Source of the DNA: Gp6-AA40 sp035711805
GTDB lineage: Bacteria; Acidobacteriota; Vicinamibacteria; Vicinamibacterales; UBA2999
Assembly: GCA_035711805.1 (NCBI GenBank)
Contig: DASTBV010000143.1
Location: 23,528-87,527 of the forward strand
Reading direction: 5' to 3'
DNA: 64,000 bases
A program made the translations under genes and the position numbers. Every line of letters begins with the position of its first letter. Within the stretch, counting starts at the first letter, position 1. Under the pieces are notes generated by a model. It did no database searches and was not told the DNA's origin. It saw only the letters and a program-made list of their open reading frames with translations. Positions 45,158-52,814 of this stretch are shown here, piece by piece.

Positions 45158-47017
45158 GTGCGGCGCGTAATCGCCTTCACGGCGCTGCTGCTCGCGACAA
45201 TTCCCCGCCCGGCGGCTGCCGAATGGCGGTCGCTCCGTTCCGAACACTTTCAAATCATCGGCGACGTTTCGCAGGGGCAGCTGCGCGACGTTGCCCTGCA
45301 GTTCGAGCAGTTCCACGAGGTGGTCACCCAGCTGATTCCGTCGGCCCTCCGCGGCGGAAGCCCGCCGGTCGTGGTGATCGTCTTCCCGGATCAGCGGTCG
45401 CACGGCCCGTTCATGCCGCGTGTCAACGGACGCACCGTGCCGGTTGCCGGCATGTTCCTCGGCGGTCAGGACGTCAACTACATCACCGTGAGCCTCGAAG
45501 CCGGCCACGAGTCGTTCGCGGTTGTCTTCCACGAATACTCGCACCTGCTGCTGCGAGGTGTGTTCGCGAACGCTCCGCTCTGGTTCAACGAAGGGCTGGC
45601 GGAGTACTACAGCACGTTCGAGGTCGCGAATGGCGGACGAACGGCGCGGATTGGCAAGCCTATCGCCCGGCACGTGCAATTGCTGCGCGAGCGGCGCATG
45701 CCGCTCTCACAGCTCTTTTCGATCAGTCCCGGCTCGAAGGAGTACACCACCGAGGGGCTGCCGCGAAGCCTGCTGTACGCACAGTCGTGGGCCGTCGTCC
45801 ACCATGCCCTGCACGGCGAGACGCGCCGGCGCGAACAGCTGATTGGCTTCGCACAACGCCTCGCGGCGGGCGGCGGTCTGGAAGACAGTCTGCGCGCCAC
45901 GTATGCACTGCCGTTGGACCAGCTCGATGGCGAGGTGCAGGCATACGTACGAAGGCAGATCTATCAGCACCTCGAGGTTGATTTCACCAAGAGCCTGGTC
46001 ACCAAGGTGACGGGAAACGCCGTACGACTTGCGGACGCGGAAGTGGACGCATGGCTTGGCGACTTTCTCGTCCATCAGCGGCAGCGTGACAGTGACGCCG
46101 AAGCGCTGCTCGCAAAAAGCCTCAAAGCACGTCCGGACCTCGCGCAGGCTCATGCGGCGCTTGGTCTGCTGCGCTGGCGACAGGGGAAATACGAGGAGGC
46201 CCTGCCCTCTCTGGCGAAGGCGTCGGCGGCCAGTACGTCGAACGAAGTCGCACACTTTACCTACGCCTATGCGCTGGCAACCGATGGCGCGCGCGATGCA
46301 GCAGGCCTCGCCGACGCTGCGTTGGCGCTCGAGAAAGCCATCTCTCTGCGCCCGGGGTATCCGGCGGCGCAGCGTCTGCTCGGCTACGTCTACCTGCAGC
46401 GCGACGAGTATGCGAAGGTTCGCGATCTGCTCGGCCCGATGGTGAAGATCTCGCCGGGCGATCACGATGCCGCCTTGATTCTGGCGGCCGGGCTTCTCGG
46501 TCTGAACGATATGGCCGGCGCGCGCGCGCTGCTGGGACCCATCCTTGCCGCGTCGCCCGACGAAGACGCGCGCCGTCAGGCGCGTACGTTGCTCGGGCAG
46601 ATCGCGACCGTTCAGAACAGGTCACAGGCGGGAAGCAGCCGTCCTTCTGTCGCCGCGCCGAGTCTCGAGCAGAGGACGGAGTCGACGGCAACCGATGCGC
46701 GCTCGTCGTCGCAGCCGTCCGTTATCCTGCCGCTTCGACCGCTGCGGCCCGGGGAACAGCGGACCTACGGAATCTTCCAGGCCATTGAGTGTTCCGAGAA
46801 GGGCGTGGTGCTGGTCCTCCAAGGGCCAACGGGCACCGTTCGCGCCAGCGCGGCGAGCTTCCCCTCGGTCGAATTCACCACCTTTCGGTCGCAAACAGGC
46901 GGAAGCGTTTCGTGCGGCCCTCAGCCCGCAGTCCCTGCCCTGCTGACCTGGCGGAGCGAAGCGGATTCCACCGTCGCCGTGGCGATCGAGCTGGTGCCGG
47001 ACGGATACGTCCCGTAA
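45158..47017 (+). CDS. Secreted HExxH (DUF1570-like) peptidase/TPR protein, paralogue 1
   Basis: 619 aa. GTG 45158 is chosen by alignment with paralogue 2 (both begin GTG-CGG-CGC, then a signal peptide ending PAAAEW); GTG 45140 is a further in-frame option. Gluzincin-like zinc motif HEYSH (His125, Glu126, His129) with a following Glu145 in NEGLAEYYS. TPR-like repeats occupy about 310-460. A C-terminal ~90-aa beta domain (GEQRTYGIFQAIECSEKGVV...LVPDGYVP) is shared with paralogue 2. Likely a periplasmic peptidase scaffold; substrates unknown. TGATACC at 45141 may be a -10. Confidence 0.75.
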   Translation: MRRVIAFTALLLATIPRPAAAEWRSLRSEHFQIIGDVSQGQLRDVALQFEQFHEVVTQLIPSALRGGSPPVVVIVFPDQRSHGPFMPRVNGRTVPVAGMFLGGQDVNYITVSLEAGHESFAVVFHEYSHLLLRGVFANAPLWFNEGLAEYYSTFEVANGGRTARIGKPIARHVQLLRERRMPLSQLFSISPGSKEYTTEGLPRSLLYAQSWAVVHHALHGETRRREQLIGFAQRLAAGGGLEDSLRATYALPLDQLDGEVQAYVRRQIYQHLEVDFTKSLVTKVTGNAVRLADAEVDAWLGDFLVHQRQRDSDAEALLAKSLKARPDLAQAHAALGLLRWRQGKYEEALPSLAKASAASTSNEVAHFTYAYALATDGARDAAGLADAALALEKAISLRPGYPAAQRLLGYVYLQRDEYAKVRDLLGPMVKISPGDHDAALILAAGLLGLNDMAGARALLGPILAASPDEDARRQARTLLGQIATVQNRSQAGSSRPSVAAPSLEQRTESTATDARSSSQPSVILPLRPLRPGEQRTYGIFQAIECSEKGVVLVLQGPTGTVRASAASFPSVEFTTFRSQTGGSVSCGPQPAVPALLTWRSEADSTVAVAIELVPDGYVP

Positions 47018-47066
47018 ACAGTGGAGCCGTTGTCACCTTTTGCCGGCTTGTTACTCTGAAGATGTG

Positions 47067-47807
47067 ATGGCCCCTGTTTCCCCTGCTGCCGCTGCCCCGC
47101 TCGTGGCGCCGTTCGCGTCGCTGTCCGACGAGGAGGTCGTGGCGCGCGTGATCGGCGGCGAAACTGCCCTGTTCGAGATCCTCATGCGGCGTCACAACGA
47201 GCGGATCTACCGCGCGGCTCGCGCCATCCTGCGCGATGACAGCGAAGCGGAAGATGTCATGCAGCAGGCATACGTGAACGCGTACACGCACCTGCGGCAG
47301 TTCGACGGCCGGGCGCAGTTTGCGACATGGCTGACGAAGATCGCCGTGCACGAAGCGCTGGCGCGCGTGCGGCGCCGCGGGCGCTACGAGCCGCTTGGGG
47401 ATTCGTTCGTGGAGACCCTGATGCCGATCCAGCCCAGCCCTGACCCCGAGCGGCAGGCGTTTGCGCGTGAGCTCGGGGCGCTGCTCGAGTCGGCCGTGGA
47501 CCGGCTGGGCGACGGATACCGTGAGGTGTTCGTCCTCCGGCAGGTCGAGGGGCTCAGCACGTCAGAGACGGCACAGGCCCTGGATGTCAGCGAGGATGTC
47601 GTGAAAACACGGCTTTCACGCGCGCGCGCAGCGCTCCAGCGGGACCTGCTCGATCACGCCGGTGCGGCCGCCGCCAGCGCGTTCACGTTCGGCCTCGCCC
47701 GCTGCGACCGCGTGGTCGCGGCGGTCATGGCGGGAATCTCCACGATCGAACGCTCCCTCGGGAGCCGGGTGTCGTCCGGTCAGTCCGGAGTCGGCATCTC
47801 TACTTGA
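47067..47807 (+). CDS. ECF-like sigma-70 family RNA polymerase sigma factor
   Basis: 246 aa from ATG 47067. Region 2 (GETALFEILMRRHNERIYRAARAI...DVMQQAYVNAYTHLRQF) and region 4 (GYREVFVLRQVEGLSTSETAQALDVSEDVVKTRLSRAR) are clear. An unusual C-terminal tail of ~50 residues extends past region 4. No anti-sigma gene is adjacent. It sits between paralogues 1 and 2 of the secreted HExxH/TPR family and may regulate them. The last 28 bp overlap the convergent TIGR03435 gene. Confidence 0.88.
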   Translation: MAPVSPAAAAPLVAPFASLSDEEVVARVIGGETALFEILMRRHNERIYRAARAILRDDSEAEDVMQQAYVNAYTHLRQFDGRAQFATWLTKIAVHEALARVRRRGRYEPLGDSFVETLMPIQPSPDPERQAFARELGALLESAVDRLGDGYREVFVLRQVEGLSTSETAQALDVSEDVVKTRLSRARAALQRDLLDHAGAAAASAFTFGLARCDRVVAAVMAGISTIERSLGSRVSSGQSGVGIST

Positions 47808-48607
47808 TCAATCACGAGTACGTCTTGTGCCGCAGTTTGGGCTTCCAGCGTTAATCCAAGTTGCTCACGGAAGGCGGTAAACACTTCCGGAACGCTGGAA
47901 CCGGGTGCGCGACCCAGAGAAGTGGATACGAATTTCACGTCCCATTCGAAATTCCCACTGAGACCTGTCATGTCCGCGATCGGCCGATCCGTGAACGCTT
48001 GAACACTCCGAATCAGTTGTGCAATGGTGCCTGCGCCCCGAGCAGATATTCCATCGCGATCAAATGGGTTTGATCGGCACCAGCTCTTTCCATTGGCGTC
48101 CGCCGGCTCAACGACATTCCCTTGCCGGGCCACCTTCATCCATTCATCGCAATTGTGCTGCGAAGGACGAAATTTGGGACCAAAACGTCCGGGACTTGTG
48201 ACCTTCAACGCGTACACCGGCGTATCACGTTTTTCCGTGTGTGTGCGGAGGCCGAATCGTTCGGTCAGCAGTGCCCGAAGCATCGCGGGCGTCTGACCCG
48301 CGGGTGCGTCATCAGGAGGTTTTGCGCTGATGTCGAAGCGAGTCCTCATGAAACTTTCCAACCCTCCAACCAAAGCAAATCGAGCTAATTGACGGTTGAG
48401 CTGGAACGCTTGGATGACGATCTCCCTCAATGTCACATTCGTCATGTGAATCCGCCCGGATGGCGGGAACGTCCACGTACTCTCTGTATCGCCGCTCGCG
48501 TTGACCTTAACCGAGGCGACCTCGAATTGAATGACGGGAGCGGCTTGCTGAGCCGCAACAAGGCTGACGCTGCTGATCGCTAGGAGGATCGTTATCAGTC
48601 GACTCAT
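47780..48607 (-). CDS. TIGR03435-family secreted protein
   Basis: 275 aa from ATG 48607, with AGGAG upstream and a signal peptide (LITILLAISSVSLVAA). The family signatures are present: FEVASVKVN at the start of the mature protein, LRALLTERFGLRTHTEKRDTP in the middle and MTGLSGNFEWDVKF near the end. TIGR03435 is an expanded Acidobacteria family of unknown function. The gene is clearly less GC-rich than its neighbours, hinting at transfer or relaxed composition. Confidence 0.85.
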   Translation of the reverse strand: MSRLITILLAISSVSLVAAQQAAPVIQFEVASVKVNASGDTESTWTFPPSGRIHMTNVTLREIVIQAFQLNRQLARFALVGGLESFMRTRFDISAKPPDDAPAGQTPAMLRALLTERFGLRTHTEKRDTPVYALKVTSPGRFGPKFRPSQHNCDEWMKVARQGNVVEPADANGKSWCRSNPFDRDGISARGAGTIAQLIRSVQAFTDRPIADMTGLSGNFEWDVKFVSTSLGRAPGSSVPEVFTAFREQLGLTLEAQTAAQDVLVIDQVEMPTPD

Positions 48608-48636
48608 TCTGACAACTCCTAATCCGAAGGGGCACT

Positions 48637-48837
48637 TCAAGAATTCCGGCAAAGGCGTGTGGACCGCCGTTGTTTCGGCAAGGTCCCGCTTTTGTAAGTG
48701 CCCTCGCAGGAACAGAGGTAATCGCAATACCCGCCGCCGCAGTTATCTTGTGAGAAACTGCAGCCAGGTGTGGTCACACACTGTTCCCACCTGACCCCAC
48801 AATACTGTGCCTGAGCCATCGTAGAAATACTGGACAT
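48637..48837 (-). CDS. Small cysteine-rich peptide (uncertain)
   Basis: 66 aa with eight Cys (AQYCGV, EQCVTTPGC, DNCGGGYCDYLCSC). It lies just upstream of and in the same direction as the TIGR03435 gene, in the same lower-GC patch. No ribosome-binding site or full signal peptide is visible, and an in-frame stop precedes the ATG, so the gene may be a fragment. It could be a disulfide-rich secreted peptide; I cannot assign a family. Confidence 0.35.
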   Translation of the reverse strand: MSSISTMAQAQYCGVRWEQCVTTPGCSFSQDNCGGGYCDYLCSCEGTYKSGTLPKQRRSTRLCRNS

Positions 48838-48889
48838 AAGTCAGCGATCTCTATTGGCTGCTCAGGGGTGATACTCTGCCCGCACGAGC

Positions 48890-50572
48890 GTGCGGCGCAT
48901 CCTGTTTCTCGCGGCGTCGATAGTTGCGTTCACCCCGGTCGCGGCAGCGGCCGAGTGGCTTGCGCTTCGTACCAAGCACCATCAGGTCGCCGGCAACGTG
49001 TCGGCGCGCGACTTGAAGAACGTCGCGCTTCGGATCGAGCAGTTCCGCGAGGTCATCGCGACGCTCAATCAGGCCACCATCGACGCCGCACAGGGTGTCT
49101 CGGCCATTGTGCTCGCGTTTCCCGACGAGCGTTCGTACAGGCCGTTCATGCCGATGGCGAACGGGCGCCGGGTACCCGTCGGCGGCCTGTTCGTTGCCGG
49201 TCCCAGAGGGATCTACATCACGCTGAACCTCGACGCCGGCGACGACGCCTATCGCGGCATTTACCACGAGTACTCGCACTACCTGCTCCGCAACGTCTTC
49301 GGTGCCGCGCCGCTGTGGTTCAACGAAGGCCTCGCCGAGTACTACAGCACGCTGGAGGTGTCGGGCGACGGCCGCCGCGCCGTGATCGGCAAACCGGTCC
49401 CGCAGCACGTCGAGCTGCTTCGCGAGCGCCGGCTCCCGCTGGCGAAGCTGTTATCGATTACCGCGGCATCGCCGATCTATTCGAGCGATACGCCGGAGCG
49501 CTCCGTGATGTATGCGCAGTCGTGGGCGATGGTTCACCATGCGTTGCACGGCATGCCGCGCCGCCGCGACGCCCTCATCGACCTGGCGTTCAAGCTTGCC
49601 GCGGGCATGGCGCCTGAGCAGGCCGTCCTCGAGGCGTACGGCATGACGATCCCTGACCTCGAGCGCGAGGTGCAGGCCTACACGCGCCGCGAGATTTATC
49701 AGGCAACCAGCTTCGACTTCAAAGACCCGATCACTACGACGCTGGGCCGTAATCCGATGCCGGCCGACGAGGGGGAGGTCGAGGCGTGGCTCGGCGGGGT
49801 GCAGATGACGATCGGGCGCCCGGAGGAGGGAGCGGTACGCCTGGAGAAGGCGCTCAAGACGAGACCCGACGTCGTCGCCGCATTGTCACGGTCGAACTAC
49901 CAGCTCAGGCTTCCCGGCCGTGTCGCCGTGCTTGCCACCATGCGTGCCTTTCTCAATCAAGGCGAATACACCGCGGTCCGCGGTGCGCTGACGCCAATGG
50001 TCAGGGCGAACCCGGCCGATCACGACGCCGCGCTGATGCTGGCGGAAGCGCTGCTCCGCCTCGAGGATCCAGACGGCGCGCGGGCGCTCCTCGGCCCCGT
50101 GCTCGCCGGCGGAACCGATCCCCGCAAGGAGCAGGCACGCGCCCTCCTCGGCGAGCTGGCTGAGGTGCGCGAGCGGCTTGGCAATCCTCCCCCCGCGCCT
50201 CCTGCCGACGCGCAGAGCGGCAGCTCCGCGCGCCCCCCGGACCCTCAGCCGCCGCCGGTGGCGAAGAATCAAGGATTGATTCTGCAACTGCGCAACGTGC
50301 AACCAGGCGAGCAACGCATTCAGGGAACGATCCAGGGAATCGAGTGCACCCGCAGCGGGGTCGTGGTTGTGATCGGTACGCCGCAGGGCGCCACGCGGGC
50401 GTCGGCGCCGAGCCTGGCGTCGATCATGTTCGTGACGTTTCGATCGCAGACCGGCGGCGCCATCTCGTGTGGTGCGCAGGTCCCGGCGCCGGCACTGCTG
50501 ACGACGCGGCAAGAGGGGACGCGCACGATTGCGGTCGCCCTGGAGCTGCTGCCGGACGGATACGTGCCCTAG
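48890..50572 (+). CDS. Secreted HExxH (DUF1570-like) peptidase/TPR protein, paralogue 2
   Basis: 560 aa. GTG start with signal peptide (LFLAASIVAFTPVAAAAEW). Zinc motif HEYSH (His126, Glu127, His130) and Glu146 in NEGLAEYYS. The middle has fewer TPR-like helices than paralogue 1. The C-terminal beta domain (GEQRIQGTIQGIECTRSGVVVVIG...LLPDGYVP) is conserved. A TGATACTCTG at 48869-48878 matches paralogue 1's TGATACCCTG and may be a shared -10. Follows the TIGR03435/cysteine-rich insertion. Confidence 0.75.
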   Translation: MRRILFLAASIVAFTPVAAAAEWLALRTKHHQVAGNVSARDLKNVALRIEQFREVIATLNQATIDAAQGVSAIVLAFPDERSYRPFMPMANGRRVPVGGLFVAGPRGIYITLNLDAGDDAYRGIYHEYSHYLLRNVFGAAPLWFNEGLAEYYSTLEVSGDGRRAVIGKPVPQHVELLRERRLPLAKLLSITAASPIYSSDTPERSVMYAQSWAMVHHALHGMPRRRDALIDLAFKLAAGMAPEQAVLEAYGMTIPDLEREVQAYTRREIYQATSFDFKDPITTTLGRNPMPADEGEVEAWLGGVQMTIGRPEEGAVRLEKALKTRPDVVAALSRSNYQLRLPGRVAVLATMRAFLNQGEYTAVRGALTPMVRANPADHDAALMLAEALLRLEDPDGARALLGPVLAGGTDPRKEQARALLGELAEVRERLGNPPPAPPADAQSGSSARPPDPQPPPVAKNQGLILQLRNVQPGEQRIQGTIQGIECTRSGVVVVIGTPQGATRASAPSLASIMFVTFRSQTGGAISCGAQVPAPALLTTRQEGTRTIAVALELLPDGYVP

Positions 50573-50598
50573 CCCGACGCTGATTCGCAAATAGTCGA

Positions 50599-52059
50599 AT
50601 GGGTCGGTTTCTTCTCTTCGCGGCGTCTATCCTCCTCGGTGCCCCGCTCCCAGCGGCCGCCGAATGGCGCGAGGTGCGCACCGATCACTTTCGCGTCATC
50701 GGCGACGTGCCGCCGGCCCGGCTGCGCGACGTCGCACTCCGATTCGAGCAGTTCCGCGGCGTTGTCACACAGCTGCTGCCGGACGCGGTGCCCGCCGCCA
50801 GCGCACCCGTCGTCGTCATCGTCTTCCCGGACGCTCAGTCGTATCGCCCGTTCATGCCGATCGCCAACGCGCGCACCGTGCCGGTTGACGGTTTTTTCGT
50901 CGACGGCGCGGACGTCAACTACATCACGATGAACGTCGAGGCCGGCGAACGCGCGTTCCCGATCGTCTTCCATGAGTTTTCCCACTTCCTCCTCAACAAC
51001 GCATTCCCGCGCACGCCCTTGTGGTTCCATGAAGGACTCGCCGAGTACTTCAGCACCATGGAGGTGACGGCTGACGGGCAGCGGGTCGTCGTCGGCAAAC
51101 CGGTTGCACGGCATGTCGCGCTGCTGCGGAAGCGCCGCCTGAGCCTGCCGCAGCTGTTTGCGATCGACCGGACCTCGAAGCAGTACACACAGGATGGTCC
51201 CGAGCGTGACCTGTTGTACGCGCAGTCCTGGGCTGTCGTGCACCATGCCCGGCACGCCGAGCCGGCACGATTCGAAGCGCTCGTGTGGCTGGCGCGCCGG
51301 CTGGCTGATGGTGAGAGCGCCGACGGCAGCGTACGTGGAACGTATGCGATGCCTCTCGACAGGCTGGACGCCGACATCCAGGCCCACGTCCCCCGGGCCG
51401 GTTACGACGAGGTCACGTTGCGCGACGCGGTGATCACGCGTGTCACCGCCGAGGCAACAGCGATCGACGCCGCGGAAACCGACGCGTGGCTCGCCGACCT
51501 TCTGTCGCACTTACAGCGTGGCCCGGAGGCGATACCGCGGCTGGAAAGAGCGCTGCAGGTGCGTGGCGATTTGCCGCGTGCGCTGGCCACGCTCGGGGTC
51601 CTTCGCATTCGAATGGGAAACCGGCCGCAAGGCCTGTCGCTGCTCGAACGAGCGGCCGCCGCGGGTCCGGATATCGAGACGGTGCAGTTCGAGTATGGCT
51701 GGGCGCTGGCGACGGACCCTGCGCTTGACCCCTCGATGATGGAGCGTGCCCGTGCGGCGCTCGAACGCGCGCTCATCCTTCGCCCGGGCTACCCGGCGGC
51801 CACCCAGATGCTGGCAGCGGTGTACGGCCGTACCGGCGACTTTGTGAGGATGCGGGAGCTGTTGACGCCGCTGGTCAAAGCCGTTCCGGACAACCAGGAC
51901 GCCGCGCTGCAGCTCGCGGCGGCGATGCTCGCGCTTGGCGAAGTTCCGCCCGCCCGCGCGCTGCTCGGTCCGATTCTCGCTCGTCCGCACGATGCAGAAA
52001 TGCGGGCACGGGCGCGGACGCTGCTCGGGCAGATCTCGAAGCTGCAGCAGCAGCCGTGA
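50599..52059 (+). CDS. Secreted HExxH (DUF1570-like) peptidase/TPR protein, paralogue 3
   Basis: 486 aa, 27 nt downstream of paralogue 2. Signal peptide (FLLFAASILLGAPLPAAAEW); zinc motif HEFSH (His125, Glu126, His129) and Glu145 in HEGLAEYFS. TPR-like helices follow to the end, where ARTLLGQISKLQQQP replaces the C-terminal beta domain of paralogues 1 and 2. The loss of this domain seems clean rather than a frameshift, because the stop is followed directly by a REP-like palindrome. Confidence 0.75.
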   Translation: MGRFLLFAASILLGAPLPAAAEWREVRTDHFRVIGDVPPARLRDVALRFEQFRGVVTQLLPDAVPAASAPVVVIVFPDAQSYRPFMPIANARTVPVDGFFVDGADVNYITMNVEAGERAFPIVFHEFSHFLLNNAFPRTPLWFHEGLAEYFSTMEVTADGQRVVVGKPVARHVALLRKRRLSLPQLFAIDRTSKQYTQDGPERDLLYAQSWAVVHHARHAEPARFEALVWLARRLADGESADGSVRGTYAMPLDRLDADIQAHVPRAGYDEVTLRDAVITRVTAEATAIDAAETDAWLADLLSHLQRGPEAIPRLERALQVRGDLPRALATLGVLRIRMGNRPQGLSLLERAAAAGPDIETVQFEYGWALATDPALDPSMMERARAALERALILRPGYPAATQMLAAVYGRTGDFVRMRELLTPLVKAVPDNQDAALQLAAAMLALGEVPPARALLGPILARPHDAEMRARARTLLGQISKLQQQP

Positions 52060-52084
52060 CGTGGAGTCCGGCTTCAGCCGGATC
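52060..52084. repeat. REP-like GTGGAGTCCGGC/TTCA/GCCGGATC palindrome
   Basis: A perfect TCCGGC-TTCA-GCCGGA stem-loop lies directly after the stop codon of paralogue 3. Closely related to the element at 6219-6242. Confidence 0.8.
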
Positions 52085-52088
52085 AGCC

Positions 52089-52322
52089 TCAGGGTTGCGC
52101 CGGCTTGTCCTCAGCTGCCGGCCCGACCGCGGCTTCCGCCGCCTGAAACCCGACCTTGGAGTGCGTGCCGTCGCAGAAGGGTTTCTTCGTGGACGCGCCG
52201 CAGCGGCATAACGCGACAGGCCGCCTCTCGCTCCGATATTCCTGCCCGTTCCAGTCGACGATGCGCACCTCGTCACCGTCGATCACATATGGGCCGTTCT
52301 GCCGCAAGCGAATCGTCGTCAC
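52089..52322 (-). CDS. CDGSH iron-sulfur protein
   Basis: 77 aa. The CDGSH-type [2Fe-2S] motif C-x-C-x8-C-D-G-T-H uses Cys39, Cys41, Cys50 and His54 (LCRCGASTKKPFCDGTH). Before it, QNGPYVIDGDEVRIVDWNGQEY is the usual bacterial prelude. A small soluble redox or Fe-S transfer protein. 10 nt upstream is the CoA-binding protein gene on the same strand. Confidence 0.9.
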   Translation of the reverse strand: MTTIRLRQNGPYVIDGDEVRIVDWNGQEYRSERRPVALCRCGASTKKPFCDGTHSKVGFQAAEAAVGPAAEDKPAQP

Positions 52323-52332
52323 GACTCCCCCA

Positions 52333-52704
52333 TCAAAACTCGCCCGGATGCCGGCCGATGCCGATAATGCTGCACGCGAAGATGACGTTCATCTTCCGCC
52401 GCCGCGCCTCCGCCATCACCGCCGCGTCTTCGGCGCCGGGGTTGATCCAGATCTCGGCAATCCCTTTTTGTGCGAACTCGTCGAGCAGGCGCAGCGTCAC
52501 CTCCGGCTGAACGTACACCGTGGCCATGTCGATCGGCTCGGCCACGTCGAGAACGGAGGCGTAGGTCTTGAGGCCCTCGACTTGCGGTTCATTGGGGTTG
52601 ATCGGCAGTACGCGGTAACCCTGCGCCGCAAACGCACGCAGCGCCTTGTTTCCGAATTTCGAGCGGCTGCTTGATGCGCCGACCACCGCGACGGTTTTTT
52701 CCAT
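52333..52704 (-). CDS. CoA-binding (YccU-like) protein
   Basis: 123 aa. Rossmann-like CoA-binding fold: MEKTVAVVGASSSRSKFGNK, VLPINPNEPQVEGLKTYASV, and WINPGAEDAAV near the C-terminus. Single-domain members (YccU type) are widespread and of unclear role, perhaps CoA-binding regulatory. Together with the CDGSH gene it forms a two-gene operon. The frame's 5' flank carries a repeated GAAGATC block. Confidence 0.88.
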   Translation of the reverse strand: MEKTVAVVGASSSRSKFGNKALRAFAAQGYRVLPINPNEPQVEGLKTYASVLDVAEPIDMATVYVQPEVTLRLLDEFAQKGIAEIWINPGAEDAAVMAEARRRKMNVIFACSIIGIGRHPGEF

Positions 52705-52735
52705 GCGCTCATTGGCCCGCTGACGGGTGCCCTAC

Positions 52736-52769
52736 TGAAGATCTCGCTACTACAGAAGATCTTGCTACG
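52736..52769. repeat. Direct repeat GAAGATCTYGCTAC
   Basis: Two near-identical copies of GAAGATCTCGCTAC / GAAGATCTTGCTAC lie between the CoA-binding gene and the kinase gene, followed by a related GAAAAGTCTTCGCC. Another low-complexity gap filler. Confidence 0.6.
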
Positions 52770-52814
52770 AAAAGTCTTCGCCATTCAGAAAATGCGATAG
52801 GATGCGCCCGATTC

